From positions 1 through 64,000 of the forward strand of contig DATLJB010000180.1 in assembly GCA_035539075.1 (NCBI GenBank): a DNA stretch of 64,000 bases, given 5' to 3'. Of this stretch, positions 53,452 to 62,185 are shown in pieces. The number at the start of each line of letters is the position of its first letter. The stretch's first letter is position 1. The stretch is from Dongia_B sp035539075 (GTDB lineage Bacteria; Pseudomonadota; Alphaproteobacteria; Dongiales; Dongiaceae). The position numbers and the translations under genes are program-made. The notes under the pieces are model-generated. The model was not told where the DNA came from and searched no databases. It saw only the letters and a list, made by a program, of their open reading frames with translations.

Positions 53452-54735
53452 ATGGGATTGATCATCCTCTTCGGGCTGTTCTTCTTCTGCCTGCTCATCG
53501 GCGCTCCCGTGGCTTTCGCGATCGGTGTCTCGGCAATCGCCACCTTTTTCTATGAAGGCCTGCCGCTCTTCGTCGCCTTCCAGCGCATCCTCTCCGGTAT
53601 TTCCGTCTTCTCGCTGCTGGCGATTCCCTTCTTCATCTTCGCCGGCGAACTGATGGTGCATGGCGGCATCGCAAACCGGCTGGTGCGTCTCGCCTCGGCG
53701 GCGGTCGGTTCCAGCCGCGGCGGGCTCGGCGTCGTCAACGTGGCCTCGTCGATGCTGTTCGGCGGCATCACCGGTTCGGCCGTCGCCGATGCGTCGGCTC
53801 TGGGCGCCACACTGATGCCGGTGATGCGGGAGAAGGGCTATGATGCGGATTACGCCGTCAACGTGACCGTGACCTCGGCCATCGCCGGCATCGTCATCCC
53901 GCCCAGCCACAACATGATTATCTATGTCGTGGCAGCAGGCGGCGGCGTCTCACTCAGCCAGCTCTTCATGGCCGGCATCATTCCCGGCTTCGTCATGTGC
54001 TTCTTCCTGGCCGTCGCCGCCTATATCGTCGCCGTCAAGCGCGGCTACAAGGCCGAGCGCTTCCCCGGCTGGCAGGTTCTGATCAAGAGTTTCCTCGTCT
54101 CGCTGCCGGGCCTCCTCACCGCTGTCATCGTCGTCGGCGGCGTGCTCTCCGGCGTCATGACGGTGACGGAATCCGGCGCCTTCGGTGCGATCTATGCCAT
54201 CGCCGTCACTGGCCTCGTCTATCGGCAGCTGACCTGGGCCGGCTTCAAGGCGGCGGTCGCCAATTCGGTGAAGACCACGGCGCTCGTCATGATCCTGGTC
54301 GGCACCGCCTCCGCCTTCGGCTATCTCCTGGCGCTCTACCGGGTGCCGGAGACTCTGTCGCTGATGTTCACCTCGATCTCCGCCAATCCCTATGTCATCC
54401 TCTTTCTGCTCAATGTCGCCTTGCTGATCCTTGGCATGGTGATGGATATGGCGCCGCTGATCCTGATCTGCACGCCGATCTTCCTGCCGGTCGTGGTTCA
54501 GCTCGGCATGAATCCGGTCCAATTCGGTATCCTGATGATGATGAATCTCGGCCTCGGCCTTTGCACTCCGCCCGTTGGCGCCTGCCTCTTCGTCGGCTGC
54601 GCCATCGGCGGGGTGAAGATCGAGCAGGCGCTGAAGACGATCTGGCCGTTTTATCTTGCGATCTTCGTCGCGCTGATGCTGGTAACCTATGTGCCGTCGA
54701 TTTCGCTGACCCTGCCGCGAATGCTGCTCAAATAG
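53452..54735 (+). CDS. dctM: TRAP transporter large membrane subunit DctM
   Basis: 427 residues, 12-helix ion-coupled channel subunit. Family blocks: FQRILSGISVFSLLAIPFFIFAGELMVHGGI, VNVASSMLFGGITGSAVADASALG, GIVIPPSHNMI and LGMVMDMAPLILICTPIFLPVV with PVGACLFVGCAIGGVKI. Works with DctP and DctQ; the coupling ion is likely sodium. 10 bases before udh. Confidence 0.94.
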   Translation: MGLIILFGLFFFCLLIGAPVAFAIGVSAIATFFYEGLPLFVAFQRILSGISVFSLLAIPFFIFAGELMVHGGIANRLVRLASAAVGSSRGGLGVVNVASSMLFGGITGSAVADASALGATLMPVMREKGYDADYAVNVTVTSAIAGIVIPPSHNMIIYVVAAGGGVSLSQLFMAGIIPGFVMCFFLAVAAYIVAVKRGYKAERFPGWQVLIKSFLVSLPGLLTAVIVVGGVLSGVMTVTESGAFGAIYAIAVTGLVYRQLTWAGFKAAVANSVKTTALVMILVGTASAFGYLLALYRVPETLSLMFTSISANPYVILFLLNVALLILGMVMDMAPLILICTPIFLPVVVQLGMNPVQFGILMMMNLGLGLCTPPVGACLFVGCAIGGVKIEQALKTIWPFYLAIFVALMLVTYVPSISLTLPRMLLK

Positions 54736-54745
54736 GAACCGCACC

Positions 54746-55540
54746 ATGCTCAAGCGTCTTCTGGTGACCGGCGCCGCCGGCGGCATCGGCACTGCGATTC
54801 GGCCGCTGCTGCCCGCCCTTGCCGAAACCGTGCTGCTCTCCGATATCGCGCCGGTCGGCGACCTGCGGGCGCACGAAACCTTCCAGCCATGCGATCTGGC
54901 GGACAAGAGGGCCGTCGACAGGCTGGTCGATGGCGTCGATGGCATCATCCATTTCGGCGGCATATCTGTCGAGAAGCCCTTCGACATGGTCCTCAACGGC
55001 AATATCATCGGCGCCTATAACATCTTCGAAGCGGCGCGCCGTCACGGCAGGCCTCGCATCATCTTCGCCAGTTCCAATCATGTCGTCGGTTTCTATCGCC
55101 GCGATGAGAAGATCGACGCAACCGTTTTGCCGCGCCCGGATTCGCTCTACGGCGTCTCCAAGGTATTCGGCGAGAGCCTCGCCAGTCTCTATTTCGATAA
55201 ATTCGGCCAGGAATGCCTGTCGATCCGCATCGGCTCCTGCTTTCCCGAGCCGCGCAATCCACGCATGCTGGCGACATGGCTTGCCGTCGAGGACCTGTCG
55301 GACCTCTGCGCTTGCGCCTTCGCGGTGCCGCGGCTTGGCAATGCGATCGTCTACGGCGTGTCCGACAATGACGAAGTCTGGTGGGACAACCATGCGGCGT
55401 CCTTTCTCGGTTGGAAGCCCAAACGCAGCTCCCGTGCCTGGCGCGCCGCCGTCATGTCTTCCATGACGGAAGATCCGGGCGATCCGGCGACCCTTTATCA
55501 GGGCGGGACATTCGCCAGCAGCGGCCATCCGGAAGACTGA
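54746..55540 (+). CDS. udh: Uronate dehydrogenase
   Basis: 264 residues, NAD-dependent SDR (extended type) that oxidises D-galacturonate or D-glucuronate to the aldaro-lactone. Cofactor site VTGAAGGIGTAIR at residues 6-18, GIIHFGGIS, IIFASSNHVVGFY and the catalytic SLYGVSKVFGE (Tyr/Lys); RIGSCFPEPRNPRMLATWLA follows. It ends the dctPQM-udh operon and performs the first step of the pathway completed by gli, gci and kdgD on the other strand. Confidence 0.92.
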   Translation: MLKRLLVTGAAGGIGTAIRPLLPALAETVLLSDIAPVGDLRAHETFQPCDLADKRAVDRLVDGVDGIIHFGGISVEKPFDMVLNGNIIGAYNIFEAARRHGRPRIIFASSNHVVGFYRRDEKIDATVLPRPDSLYGVSKVFGESLASLYFDKFGQECLSIRIGSCFPEPRNPRMLATWLAVEDLSDLCACAFAVPRLGNAIVYGVSDNDEVWWDNHAASFLGWKPKRSSRAWRAAVMSSMTEDPGDPATLYQGGTFASSGHPED

Positions 55541-55563
55541 AACGCGGCGGGCGAAGCTTTGCC

Positions 55564-55594
55564 CCCCGGAGAGACGGCGCGCGGGCGTCCGGGG
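55564..55594 (+). terminator. Probable terminator after udh
   Basis: CCCCGGA pairs TCCGGGG with an extra ACG/CGT pairing inside an imperfect stem; the T-run is short (TCGTTTT a few bases later). It follows the udh stop by 23 bases. Confidence 0.45.
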
Positions 55595-55751
55595 AAGTAC
55601 TCGTTTTACGATTAAAATCCGCTGAAAATACCGAAAAACACCGCCTTTTTACATGTCGCGCTGGCCGACCCGGTGCGGTAGATTGCGCGACGGTTGATCA
55701 ATGGCGCGGCTCATGTATGACTGGCGTCAGCATTTCTCGCGCCGGTTCTTC

Positions 55752-56687
55752 ATGTTTTCGACTTTATGGGTGGTACTCCCGATCTTCGCCTTGATTGGCG
55801 CCGGCTGGGGGGCAAGCAGGATTGGCGTTCTCGGGCCGCACGCGACCACGGAGCTCAACCGCTTCGTCGTCTACCTGGCCCTGCCGACGCTCCTGTTCGA
55901 TATCGTCGCGCACAGCCATGGCGCCGAATTGTGGCAGCCCGGATTCATCGCCGCTTTCGGCCTCGGCAGCTTCGCCATCTTCCTGGCGACGGTCGCGATC
56001 CGCCTGCGTGTCAGGCGCAACCTGGCCGATGCGGCGATCGACGGCCTTAATGCCGGCTACGCCAATACCGGCTATATGGGCTTTCCTCTGGCCCTGGCGG
56101 CTCTTGGCCCGGCATCCCTGGTACCAACGACCATCGCCGCCATTATGACGGTATGCGTCATCTTCGGCGTCGCCATCGTCCTGATCGAGATCGGCATGCA
56201 CAAAGAACGCAGCCGTCTGCGCCTGATCCTGGGAGTTGGCCGCTCGCTGGCGAAAAATCCGCTGCTGATCGCGCCGGTCCTGGGCGCGCTCGTGCCGCTT
56301 AGCGGATTAACGCTGCCCGCCCCGGTGGAAGGCGTCCTGAAAATGCTGGGTGGAACCGCATCCCCCTGCGCCCTGGTGGCACTGGGCCTCTTTCTGGCGC
56401 AGCGGCGCGGCATCGACAAGCGCGACATCATGAACTGTCTGCCGCTCATTCTCCTGAAACTGATCGCGCAGCCGGTCCTGGTCTGGTTCTTCGCGGTGTT
56501 CGTTTTCCGGCTGCCGCCGTTCACAACGCATGCCGCGGTCCTGCTTTCGGCCCTGCCGACAGGCACCGGCCCCTTCATGCTGGCGGAATTCTACCGCCGG
56601 GGAGCCGATGTGACCTCCAATGTCATTCTTCTCTCGACCATTCTCTCGATTGTCACCGTGCCCGTGTATCTCGCCATCGCGCAATGA
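55752..56687 (+). CDS. AEC-family (auxin efflux carrier-type) transporter
   Basis: About 311 residues, ten helices. The start MFSTLWVVLPIFALIGAGWGASR fits the AEC N-terminus; the upstream in-frame ATG at 55701 is possible, and neither has a clear ribosome site. Repeated blocks such as NRFVVYLALPTLLFDIVAH and AGYANTGYMGFPLALAALGP, then LFLAQRR, are typical. Bacterial members move malonate, malate or similar acids; substrate unknown. It lies after the udh terminator and is convergent with hmp. Confidence 0.85.
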   Translation: MFSTLWVVLPIFALIGAGWGASRIGVLGPHATTELNRFVVYLALPTLLFDIVAHSHGAELWQPGFIAAFGLGSFAIFLATVAIRLRVRRNLADAAIDGLNAGYANTGYMGFPLALAALGPASLVPTTIAAIMTVCVIFGVAIVLIEIGMHKERSRLRLILGVGRSLAKNPLLIAPVLGALVPLSGLTLPAPVEGVLKMLGGTASPCALVALGLFLAQRRGIDKRDIMNCLPLILLKLIAQPVLVWFFAVFVFRLPPFTTHAAVLLSALPTGTGPFMLAEFYRRGADVTSNVILLSTILSIVTVPVYLAIAQ

Positions 56688-56690
56688 ATG

Positions 56691-56715
56691 AGGGCCGATG
56701 AAGATCATCGGCCCT
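56691..56715. terminator. Bidirectional hairpin between AEC gene and hmp
   Basis: A perfect 11-base-pair stem AGGGCCGATGA / TCATCGGCCCT around AGA, four bases after the AEC stop and 42 bases from the hmp stop. No T-run on either side; strength is uncertain. Confidence 0.6.
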
Positions 56716-56756
56716 GCATAAACCATCGCGCGGCGGGAGCGCCCAAGCTGCAGCGT

Positions 56757-57980
56757 TCAGGCGGCAGCCGCCAGGCTGGACCCGAAGACTTCGTAATGGA
56801 TCCGCGACGGCGCGATCCCAAGCGATTGCAGCTCCTGCAGCTTGGCCCGCATGAAGGGCACCGGGCCGCAGAGGTAGTAATCAGCCGATGGCAGAATGAC
56901 CCGGTCACGAATGGCGGTGAGATCAACACGCCCCACCATATGATAATCCACACCCAACCGGTCCTGCGACCCGACCTCTTCGTAGAAAATGGCGGTATCG
57001 AGTCGCGGATGCGATGCCGTCACCTGGCGGATGTGATCGCCGAGGGCATGCACGCCGCGACGGCGGGCGCCATGCACGAAGACCACCTGGCGGCCGGGCT
57101 GCTCCTCGACGATGTGATTGAGCATCGACATCATGGGGGTCAGGCCGACGCCGCCGCTGATCAGCACCACCGGCGTCTCGCGATCGAGATGGAGATTGAA
57201 ATCGCCGAAGGGCGGCGACAGCTCGATCAGTTCGCCTTCCGTTACCTCATCATGCATCCAGTTGGAAATAAGACCGTCGGGCCGATCGGCGCCCCCGGCC
57301 TCGCGCTTGACGGAAAGCCGCAGATAGTCACCATTGGGCGCATCGGAAAGACTGTATTGCCGCGGCTGGATCAGTGTGCCGTCACCCGCCTTGCCTCGCA
57401 CGCTGACAAACTGGCCGGGCAGGAAGTCCGGCACCGCGCCGCCATCCACCGGGTAGAGATAGAACGAGGCGATCTCCTCGCTCTCCTGCACACGCCGCCC
57501 GACCTTGAAGGGACGCCAGCCGGACCAGCCACCCTTGGCTGTAGCGGCATCCTTGTAGAGCTTGCTCTCCGCCTCGATTAGCAGATCGGCCAGCTGGCCG
57601 TAGGCAGCAGCCCAGGCATCGACCAGCGCGTCACTGGCCGCCGCGCCCATCACCTCGCGGATCGAAGCGAGCAGATGCATGCCGACGATCGGATAGTGCT
57701 CGGCGCGAATGCCAAGGCTGGCATGCTTATGCGCGATGCGATTGAGCACCGGCAGCAATACGGAGGGATCGTCGATATTCTCGGCATAAGCGAGGATCGC
57801 CATCGCCAGCGCCTGCTGCTGCTCGCCATTGGCCTGATGCGCCTGATTGAACAGATGCTTCAGTTCGGGATTATGGCTGAACATCCGCTGGTAGAAGTGG
57901 CGGGTCAAGGTGACGCCGTGTTCTTTCAGAACCGGCACTGTGTCCTTGACCAGTTTCCGCGTGGCAGCGCTTAACGTCAT
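56757..57980 (-). CDS. hmp: Flavohaemoglobin, nitric oxide dioxygenase
   Basis: 407 residues. Globin domain (residues 1 to about 140) with the proximal His in KHASLGIRAEHYPIVG; FAD domain with RQYSLSDAP; NAD(P)H domain with VVLISGGVGLTPM and SADYYLCGPVPFMR. Converts NO to nitrate using oxygen, protecting the cell from NO made in nitrate respiration. An inverted repeat AGGTATTGTTTGTACCT lies 46-62 bases upstream of the ATG. It is not near the nar operon but belongs to the same NO response (inference). Confidence 0.95.
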   Translation of the reverse strand: MTLSAATRKLVKDTVPVLKEHGVTLTRHFYQRMFSHNPELKHLFNQAHQANGEQQQALAMAILAYAENIDDPSVLLPVLNRIAHKHASLGIRAEHYPIVGMHLLASIREVMGAAASDALVDAWAAAYGQLADLLIEAESKLYKDAATAKGGWSGWRPFKVGRRVQESEEIASFYLYPVDGGAVPDFLPGQFVSVRGKAGDGTLIQPRQYSLSDAPNGDYLRLSVKREAGGADRPDGLISNWMHDEVTEGELIELSPPFGDFNLHLDRETPVVLISGGVGLTPMMSMLNHIVEEQPGRQVVFVHGARRRGVHALGDHIRQVTASHPRLDTAIFYEEVGSQDRLGVDYHMVGRVDLTAIRDRVILPSADYYLCGPVPFMRAKLQELQSLGIAPSRIHYEVFGSSLAAAA

Positions 57981-58025
57981 GACTTCCTCTGCAGTATTGG
58001 TGAAATGAAGGAGTGAGTCTAAAAG

Positions 58026-58042
58026 AGGTATTGTTTGTACCT
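58026..58042. promoter_or_regulatory. Inverted repeat upstream of hmp, possible NO-regulator site
   Basis: AGGTA-ttgtttg-TACCT. It sits just downstream of a minus-strand -10-like TATAAC (58043-58048) so a bound protein would block initiation. The repeat lacks the typical NsrR ATGTATTTAAAATACAT sequence, so the regulator is unknown. Relation to NO control is inferred from the gene. Confidence 0.4.
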
Positions 58043-58160
58043 GTTATATAGCGGATGGCGACGGCAAACGCGAATGCGACGGAATCGCGCAGGGGGCCGG
58101 GCCATCGCCGCCAGATTATGTGGATAAATATGCAGCCCGCAGAATCAACTCGGCCGCCGC

Positions 58161-59390
58161 TCAATCGCGCCTGTCCGCCGCAGCCGGCCAGGCATTGGCG
58201 GTATAGAGCTCGATCGGCTCGGCAAAGCCCCGCAGAACATGCCGGCCAATCGACACGCTCAGCGACGGCGGCAGCAAGGCCGCCATGCGGGAAGACATCA
58301 GCAGTGGCTCGTTCGTACTGCTGCAGGCGGATTGGATACGGCTGACGAGATTGACATCGGGGCCGATCAGTGTGAAGTCCAGGCGCTGGCCCGAACCGAT
58401 ATTGCCGTAGCTGACATCGCCATAATGCAGTGCGATGCCGGCATGCAGCGCAGCGTCTGGCTGGGAAGTCGCGTGCAACTGCGCGAGCGCCGCGATGGCG
58501 CCGGAGAGCGCCGCCTGGCAGGATAGCGCAGCATCATCCTGCGGAAAGAATGCCAGCACCGCATCGCCCATGAATTTCAGGACCTCGCCGCCGGCTTCGG
58601 TTATCGCCGGCACGACGCGATCGAAATAGATATCGAGCAACTGGAGGACCCGGTGGCTGGGGAGCCGATTGGAAAGCTCGGTAAAGCCGCGCAGGTCGCA
58701 AAGCAGCAGCGCTGCCTCGAGGGTTTCGACCGCACCGCGTCGAATATGGCCGGCGAGAATGCGTCGCGCGGTGGTCGCACCGATATAGGTATCGAGCAGG
58801 GTAAGCTCGGTACGGCGCAAGACCCGCAACTCGCAGGCATTGCGCAGCGCCGGCAAGAGGCGATCCAGGGTGGCAAGGTCGGCAGCGGAGAACCCGCACG
58901 GCGCAGTCGTACAGAAAGAGGCTGCGCTCACGGGCCCATCCGCGTTGCAGAGCGGAACGATATAGTGCCCGATGAGGTGGCGCCCCTGGAAGATGTCGAT
59001 TTCGGTCCAGTTGGGCGGATTATCCTCCGCCACGTTTAGCAGGATCGCCTCACCGCCATCCATGACCTGGCGCAGCGGGCTGCCGGCAAAAGCGCCGATA
59101 GCCAGGATGCCGTGTTCCCGGTCGCGAATCTCGACCGGCTCGTTCGGCGCCCAAGCGACAGTGCGGCCGAGAATTTCCGGATGCAGGGTACGCAGATGCA
59201 GGGTCAGGCGATCGATCGGCAGGCCGATCCTGCGCAGCCGCAAGCCGAGCCCGGCAATGAGGCCGGCATCGTCCATTTCATGGCAGTCATTGCTCGTCAG
59301 CCACTCGACGATCTCAAGCACCGCCTGGGTCATGACACCTGGATTGCCTTTGCGGCCCCGCCGTGTCGGTCTTTCGCTGAAGCCCTGCAT
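58161..59390 (-). CDS. Class III adenylate/guanylate cyclase domain protein
   Basis: About 409 residues. The N-terminal roughly 200 residues resemble a helical/GAF-like sensory region; the C-terminal catalytic domain contains ALLLCDLRGFTELSNR (metal Asp), EVLKFMGDAVLAFF with the Lys-Phe and second metal Asp, YGDVSYGNIGSGQRLDFTLIGPDVNLVSRI (adenine-type Asp in DFT and VNxxxR). So probably adenylate cyclase. The TTG at 59411 is upstream but the ATG at 59390 is more likely. Signal input not known. Confidence 0.85.
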   Translation of the reverse strand: MQGFSERPTRRGRKGNPGVMTQAVLEIVEWLTSNDCHEMDDAGLIAGLGLRLRRIGLPIDRLTLHLRTLHPEILGRTVAWAPNEPVEIRDREHGILAIGAFAGSPLRQVMDGGEAILLNVAEDNPPNWTEIDIFQGRHLIGHYIVPLCNADGPVSAASFCTTAPCGFSAADLATLDRLLPALRNACELRVLRRTELTLLDTYIGATTARRILAGHIRRGAVETLEAALLLCDLRGFTELSNRLPSHRVLQLLDIYFDRVVPAITEAGGEVLKFMGDAVLAFFPQDDAALSCQAALSGAIAALAQLHATSQPDAALHAGIALHYGDVSYGNIGSGQRLDFTLIGPDVNLVSRIQSACSSTNEPLLMSSRMAALLPPSLSVSIGRHVLRGFAEPIELYTANAWPAAADRRD

Positions 59391-59440
59391 GTCATTTTCC
59401 GCCGGGACCAATTACATTCGCCGCTTCTCGCCAGCGCCCG

Positions 59441-59881
59441 CTACTTGTCGATCGTTGTCAAATGCGCGCCGTCATCGGCGACGAAGATCGCCAGAAGGCT
59501 CGCGGGATCGGTCGCGCTGGCGTTTTCGCTGATCAGGTGAGTGCTGCCGGCCGGCTCGAAGAAGCTCTCTCCTGCCTGATAGATTCGGGCGGCGCCAGTT
59601 GCGGAATTTTCCGAACGGATGGCGCCGGTCAGCACATAAGCGAGAACACTGCCTGCATGATGGTGCCGGGGCGATTTGCCACCCGGGTCATAGCTGACCA
59701 GCACCGCGCTGACGCTCTTGCCGGGAACATTCGGCAGTCTCTCCATCGCCACCGGTTTCACCTTGGCGCTCGTATCTTCATCGGCGAGGCCGGGGCCGGA
59801 CGCACCCAGCATGGTCGCGGCCAGGATGGCGATGCCAGCGAATCCGCCGAGAATATGATGTAATGTCGGCGAGATCTTCAT
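59441..59881 (-). CDS. Secreted cupin-domain protein
   Basis: 146 residues with a signal peptide ending PGLADED near residue 34. Cupin motif 1 is GGKSPRHHHAGSVLAYVLTGAIR and motif 2 is GESFFEPAGSTHLISENAS, giving His and Glu metal ligands. Ribosome site GAAGGAG. It follows the AhpD-like gene by 34 bases and seems cotranscribed. Function unknown; may bind or modify a small molecule in the periplasm. Confidence 0.82.
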   Translation of the reverse strand: MKISPTLHHILGGFAGIAILAATMLGASGPGLADEDTSAKVKPVAMERLPNVPGKSVSAVLVSYDPGGKSPRHHHAGSVLAYVLTGAIRSENSATGAARIYQAGESFFEPAGSTHLISENASATDPASLLAIFVADDGAHLTTIDK

Positions 59882-59915
59882 GTTGCGCTCCTTCTCATCT
59901 TCTCATGCACTCGGA

Positions 59916-60374
59916 TCAGGCTGCGCCGCCGGCTTTCACCGGATGGACAGCGCGGAAGCTGATGGCGACGCGGTTCCACAGATTGATGGTGCCGACCAGC
60001 ACCGTCAGCTTGACAAGCTCCTCTTCGGAGAACTGCGCCCGCACTGCCTGATATTCCTCGTCAGGCACATGCGTGTCGGCGACCAGCGTGACGCCTTCGA
60101 CCCAGGCCAAGGCGGCTCGCTCGCGCGCGGTATAAAGCGGTGATTCCCGCCACGCGTTCAGCAGATAGAGGCGCTCTTCCGTCTCGCCGTGGGCGCGGGC
60201 ATCGCGGGTATGCATGTGGATGCAATAGGCGCAGCCATTAATCTGCGAGGCACGGGTTTTGACGAGCTCGATGAGCGAGCTTTCCAGGCCCGAGCCAGCG
60301 ATGTGGTTTTCCAGCGCGACGACGGCATTCATGGCGTCGGGAGCGGATTTGTACGGGTTGAGACGCGGTGTCAT
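59916..60374 (-). CDS. Carboxymuconolactone decarboxylase/AhpD-like alkylhydroperoxidase protein
   Basis: 152 residues with the AhpD CxxC-x3-H motif in INGCAYCIHMHTRDAR, the redox-active pair of such peroxidases. The start ATG at 60374 follows AGGAGAAC. A 17-base dyad GTCGATTGATAATCGAC lies about 90 bases upstream. It heads a minus-strand pair with the cupin gene and is near the EmrAB efflux genes and a LysR regulator, suggesting an oxidative or chemical stress response. Confidence 0.87.
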   Translation of the reverse strand: MTPRLNPYKSAPDAMNAVVALENHIAGSGLESSLIELVKTRASQINGCAYCIHMHTRDARAHGETEERLYLLNAWRESPLYTARERAALAWVEGVTLVADTHVPDEEYQAVRAQFSEEELVKLTVLVGTINLWNRVAISFRAVHPVKAGGAA

Positions 60375-60462
60375 GGTTGTTCTCCTAGCTGATCCAGTGT
60401 TGATTTGGCTGCCGCAGTGGAAGTCCGCTGCGTTCTGACACAGGAAAAATGCATCAGGTCCG

Positions 60463-60479
60463 GTCGATTGATAATCGAC
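60463..60479. promoter_or_regulatory. Inverted repeat upstream of the AhpD-like gene
   Basis: GTCGATT-gat-AATCGAC, a perfect 7-3-7 dyad 89-105 bases before the AhpD-like start. It contains TGATAATCG, which recurs at 60510-60518 and at 63642-63650 in the emrA/lysR intergenic region. This points to shared control by the LysR regulator at 63702 (inference). Confidence 0.45.
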
Positions 60480-60550
60480 GTAATCGGTGAAAGACTTTCC
60501 AGCTTCGGCTGATAATCGCTGGCCGCCACTCAAGGGTGGGGAGGCGATAC

Positions 60551-62182
60551 TTAATGCGCGCCGCCACCCTCGAGATTGTCAGGTTTCTTCAGGAACAGGC
60601 TGGCCAGCAAAGCAATCGCCAGGGCGACACCCAGCAGGAAGAAGGTATCGCTGAAGGCCAGCACATAGGATTGCTTTCGCGCCACATTCCCGATGGCGAT
60701 CACCGCCTGGTGCCAGGCCTCAGCCTGGCTGCTGGCGCCGTGCGCGAGGAAATAATTCGTCAATTCGTCCAACCGTTCCCGGGTCGCTTCCTTGGTCAGC
60801 GAAACCGCCTGGGTCAGGATATTGGAGTGGAACTGCTCACGCTTGGTGAGGAAGGTCTGCAGCACGGCGATGCCGATGGCGCCGCCGATATTGCGCATCA
60901 TGTTGAAGAGCGCCGAGGCCGAGCCGGCATTCTCCTTCTCGATGCCGCCCGTCGCCACCGCCGAGAGCGGTGCAAATGCAAATGCCTGGCCGATCGCGCG
61001 GATGATGTTGGGCAGCATCAGCTCTGGCCCCGAATAGTCGGCGGTCATGTAGATGTTCATAAAATTGCTGGCGGCGAACAGCACGAAGCCGAAGGCGATG
61101 ACGAGACGCGGGTCGAAGCGCTTCATCAACTTCGGCACGAAGGGAATCAGAACCAGCTGCGGCAGGCCGGTCCATGCCAGCACCATGCCGATCTGCTCGG
61201 AATTATAGCCCTGAATGCGCGCAAGGTATTGCGGCATGATGAAGACCGAGCCGTAGAGCGCCGTGCCCATCATGAAATTGGCAAGCATGCCGAAGCCGAA
61301 ATTGCGTCGCAGCAATAGCCGCAGATTGAGGAGCGGCTTCTTGGTTGCAAGCTCGATCCAGACGAAGAGAGTCAGGGAAACGGCGCTGATGACAGCGAGG
61401 CGGGTGATGAAGGGAGAGCCGAGCCAGTCGTCCTTGTTGCCCTCTTCCAGCACCGTCTGCAGCGTGCCAAAGCCGATCGCCATGGTGAAGATGCCGGGCC
61501 AGTCGCCCTGCCAGAACAGCGAGAGCTGCATCGGCGAGGACTCCAGCGACATCCACAGCATCACCACCATGACGATGCCCGGCACCAGATTGACGTAGAA
61601 GATGTATTCCCAGCCCCAATTCTCCGTCAGGTAGCCGCCAATCGTCGGCCCGATGGCCGGCGCGAAAGTGGCCGAGATGGCAAACATGGCAAGGCCGATC
61701 GGCTGCTTCGATTTTGGCAGCAGGGTGATGATGATGGTAAAGGCCATCGGGATGAGGACGCCGCCAGCGAAACCCTGGACCGCCCGCAGCACGATCATCT
61801 GGCCGAGATCATGGGCGAAGGCACAGGCCGCCGAGAATATCAGGAACAGGATCGCATTGGTCAGCACGTAGATACGGAGTGAAAAGACCCGCGCCAGCCA
61901 GGCGGTCAGCGGAATGACGATGATCTCGGCCACCAGATAGGAGGTCGATATCCAGCCGCCGTCGTCGATGCCGGCGCCGATTGCGCCCTGGATATCCGCC
62001 AGCGAGGCATTGACGATCTGGATATTAAGGACCGCCATGAAGGCGCCGATGGTGGCGCCGATCACGGCGATCCAGTTCTTCAGCGAGACATGCTCGCCGG
62101 GTCTGGACGGGGCGATTTGCGCCGACGGCTGCGGACGGCGATTTTCGCGAAAGGAACCGGCTTCCTGCAGTTCGGCAAGCAT
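60551..62182 (-). CDS. emrB: Multidrug efflux MFS permease, DHA2 family (EmrB type)
   Basis: 543 residues with 14 helices expected. Family blocks: GATIGAFMAVLNIQIVNASLADI, WISTSYLVAEIIVIPLTAWLARVFS and VLRAVQGFAGGVLIPMAFTIII with the motif C-like region, then GPTIGGYLTENWGWEYIFYVNL. It pumps drugs together with the adjacent EmrA through an outer-membrane factor encoded elsewhere. Three bases separate it from emrA. Confidence 0.93.
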   Translation of the reverse strand: MLAELQEAGSFRENRRPQPSAQIAPSRPGEHVSLKNWIAVIGATIGAFMAVLNIQIVNASLADIQGAIGAGIDDGGWISTSYLVAEIIVIPLTAWLARVFSLRIYVLTNAILFLIFSAACAFAHDLGQMIVLRAVQGFAGGVLIPMAFTIIITLLPKSKQPIGLAMFAISATFAPAIGPTIGGYLTENWGWEYIFYVNLVPGIVMVVMLWMSLESSPMQLSLFWQGDWPGIFTMAIGFGTLQTVLEEGNKDDWLGSPFITRLAVISAVSLTLFVWIELATKKPLLNLRLLLRRNFGFGMLANFMMGTALYGSVFIMPQYLARIQGYNSEQIGMVLAWTGLPQLVLIPFVPKLMKRFDPRLVIAFGFVLFAASNFMNIYMTADYSGPELMLPNIIRAIGQAFAFAPLSAVATGGIEKENAGSASALFNMMRNIGGAIGIAVLQTFLTKREQFHSNILTQAVSLTKEATRERLDELTNYFLAHGASSQAEAWHQAVIAIGNVARKQSYVLAFSDTFFLLGVALAIALLASLFLKKPDNLEGGGAH

Positions 62183-62185
62183 GAA

